A stretch of 7,876 nt of DNA. Source: Flavobacteriia bacterium (lineage in GTDB: Bacteria; Bacteroidota; Bacteroidia; Flavobacteriales; Flavobacteriaceae). Within the stretch, counting starts at the first letter, position 1; each line of letters opens with the position of its first letter. Positions 7,566 through 7,876 of the stretch are shown here, piece after piece. A model generated the notes under the pieces. It saw only the letters and a program-made list of their open reading frames with translations, had not been told where the DNA came from and did not search any database. Position numbers and translations under genes: made by a program. The stretch spans positions 1 through 7,876 of the forward strand of contig DAOUPQ010000086.1 of assembly GCA_030626085.1 (NCBI GenBank), in the 5' to 3' direction.

Positions 7566-7641
7566 GGTAATGGATCAAATAATAAATTGCTTTTTACTAA
7601 TTTTATTAAATATTGTTAAATAATAAAATTATCTTTACAAA

Positions 7642-7876
7642 ATGGGTTTAACAAATAATGATATTTTCAAAAAGCTACGAGTAGCACATAAACTACGTGA
7701 TGATGAAATTGTAAAAATTTGTGCTTTGGCAGATTTTAATGTTTCTAAAAGTGAATTAAATGCATTATTTAGAAATGAAGATCATCCAAAATATATGGAA
7801 TGTGGTGATCAAATATTAAGGAATTTTCTAAATGGATTAATTATTCATTTAAGAGGTCCGATGCCTCCAAAAAAGA
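7642..7876 (+). CDS. DUF1456 (YehS-like) protein, 3'-partial
   Basis: An open frame from ATG 7642 runs off the right edge; 78 residues are visible. They match the DUF1456/YehS pattern from memory: N-N-D-I near the start, R-x-A-x-x-L-x-D-x-E-I-V-x-I near 13-26, V-S-x-S-E near 34-38, F-R-N-E-D-H-x-x-Y-x-x-C-x-D near 43-56, and L-x-N-F-L-N-G-L-I-x-x-x-R-G at 59-72. Family members are about 150 residues with two copies of this unit, so what is seen is copy one and the start of the linker. The molecular function of the family is not established. The start is preceded by an A-rich stretch and no Shine-Dalgarno, and no frame extends upstream. A box TATCTTTA (7630-7637) resembles a -7 element, with TTG at 7613-7615 but only 14 bases between them, so the promoter is unclear. 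Divergent from pcm. Confidence 0.85.
   Translation, partial: MGLTNNDIFKKLRVAHKLRDDEIVKICALADFNVSKSELNALFRNEDHPKYMECGDQILRNFLNGLIIHLRGPMPPKK

Noticed and set aside
7606..7622. Direct repeat TTAAATA spaced ten bases apart upstream of the DUF1456 gene
   Set aside because: It is a helical-turn spacing but very low complexity in an AT-rich gap; not enough to call an operator.

Overview
The window looks like a chromosomal segment of a bacterium of the phylum Bacteroidota. The DNA is clearly AT-rich and no start codon is preceded by a recognisable Shine-Dalgarno sequence. The best promoter candidate matches the TTG-N(17-23)-TAnnTTTG consensus known from flavobacteria, and one gene encodes a signal-peptide-bearing, glycine- and aromatic-rich protein with beta-barrel character. 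This placement is an inference from style, not from a marker gene.

Left part, + strand (1-4270). The window opens inside a Mo/W-bis-MGD formate dehydrogenase catalytic subunit that lacks only its first few codons. It carries the N-terminal ferredoxin-like arm that normally docks to NuoE/NuoF-like diaphorase subunits or to a hydrogenase; any such partner lies outside the window. The His-Cys [4Fe-4S] site expected between the [2Fe-2S] domain and the double [4Fe-4S] domain has lost all of its ligands. Only 27 bases downstream, and filled by an AT-rich dyad, begins a 514-residue exported protein of unknown function made of three copies of one barrel-like module.

Middle and right, - strand (4305-7511), convergent with the left block. 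Two genes point leftwards: a pcm-type protein-L-isoaspartate methyltransferase with an N-terminal signal or anchor sequence, followed 96 bases on by an 804-residue polytopic membrane protein with a degenerate spermidine-synthase-like (SAM-fold) domain in its middle. By positive-inside reasoning that domain faces the periplasm. The pair may therefore place two SAM-fold domains outside the cytoplasm, which is the most intriguing point here because SAM is made in the cytoplasm.

Right edge, + strand (7642-7876). A DUF1456/YehS-family gene runs off the window, transcribed divergently from pcm across an AT-rich 130-base gap that holds the promoter candidate. No RNA gene, insertion sequence, CRISPR array or convincing terminator was seen. 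Most of the window is ordinary metabolic and envelope housekeeping. The oddities are the missing FeS site, the triplicated barrel module, and the exported methyltransferase next to the membrane SAM-fold protein.
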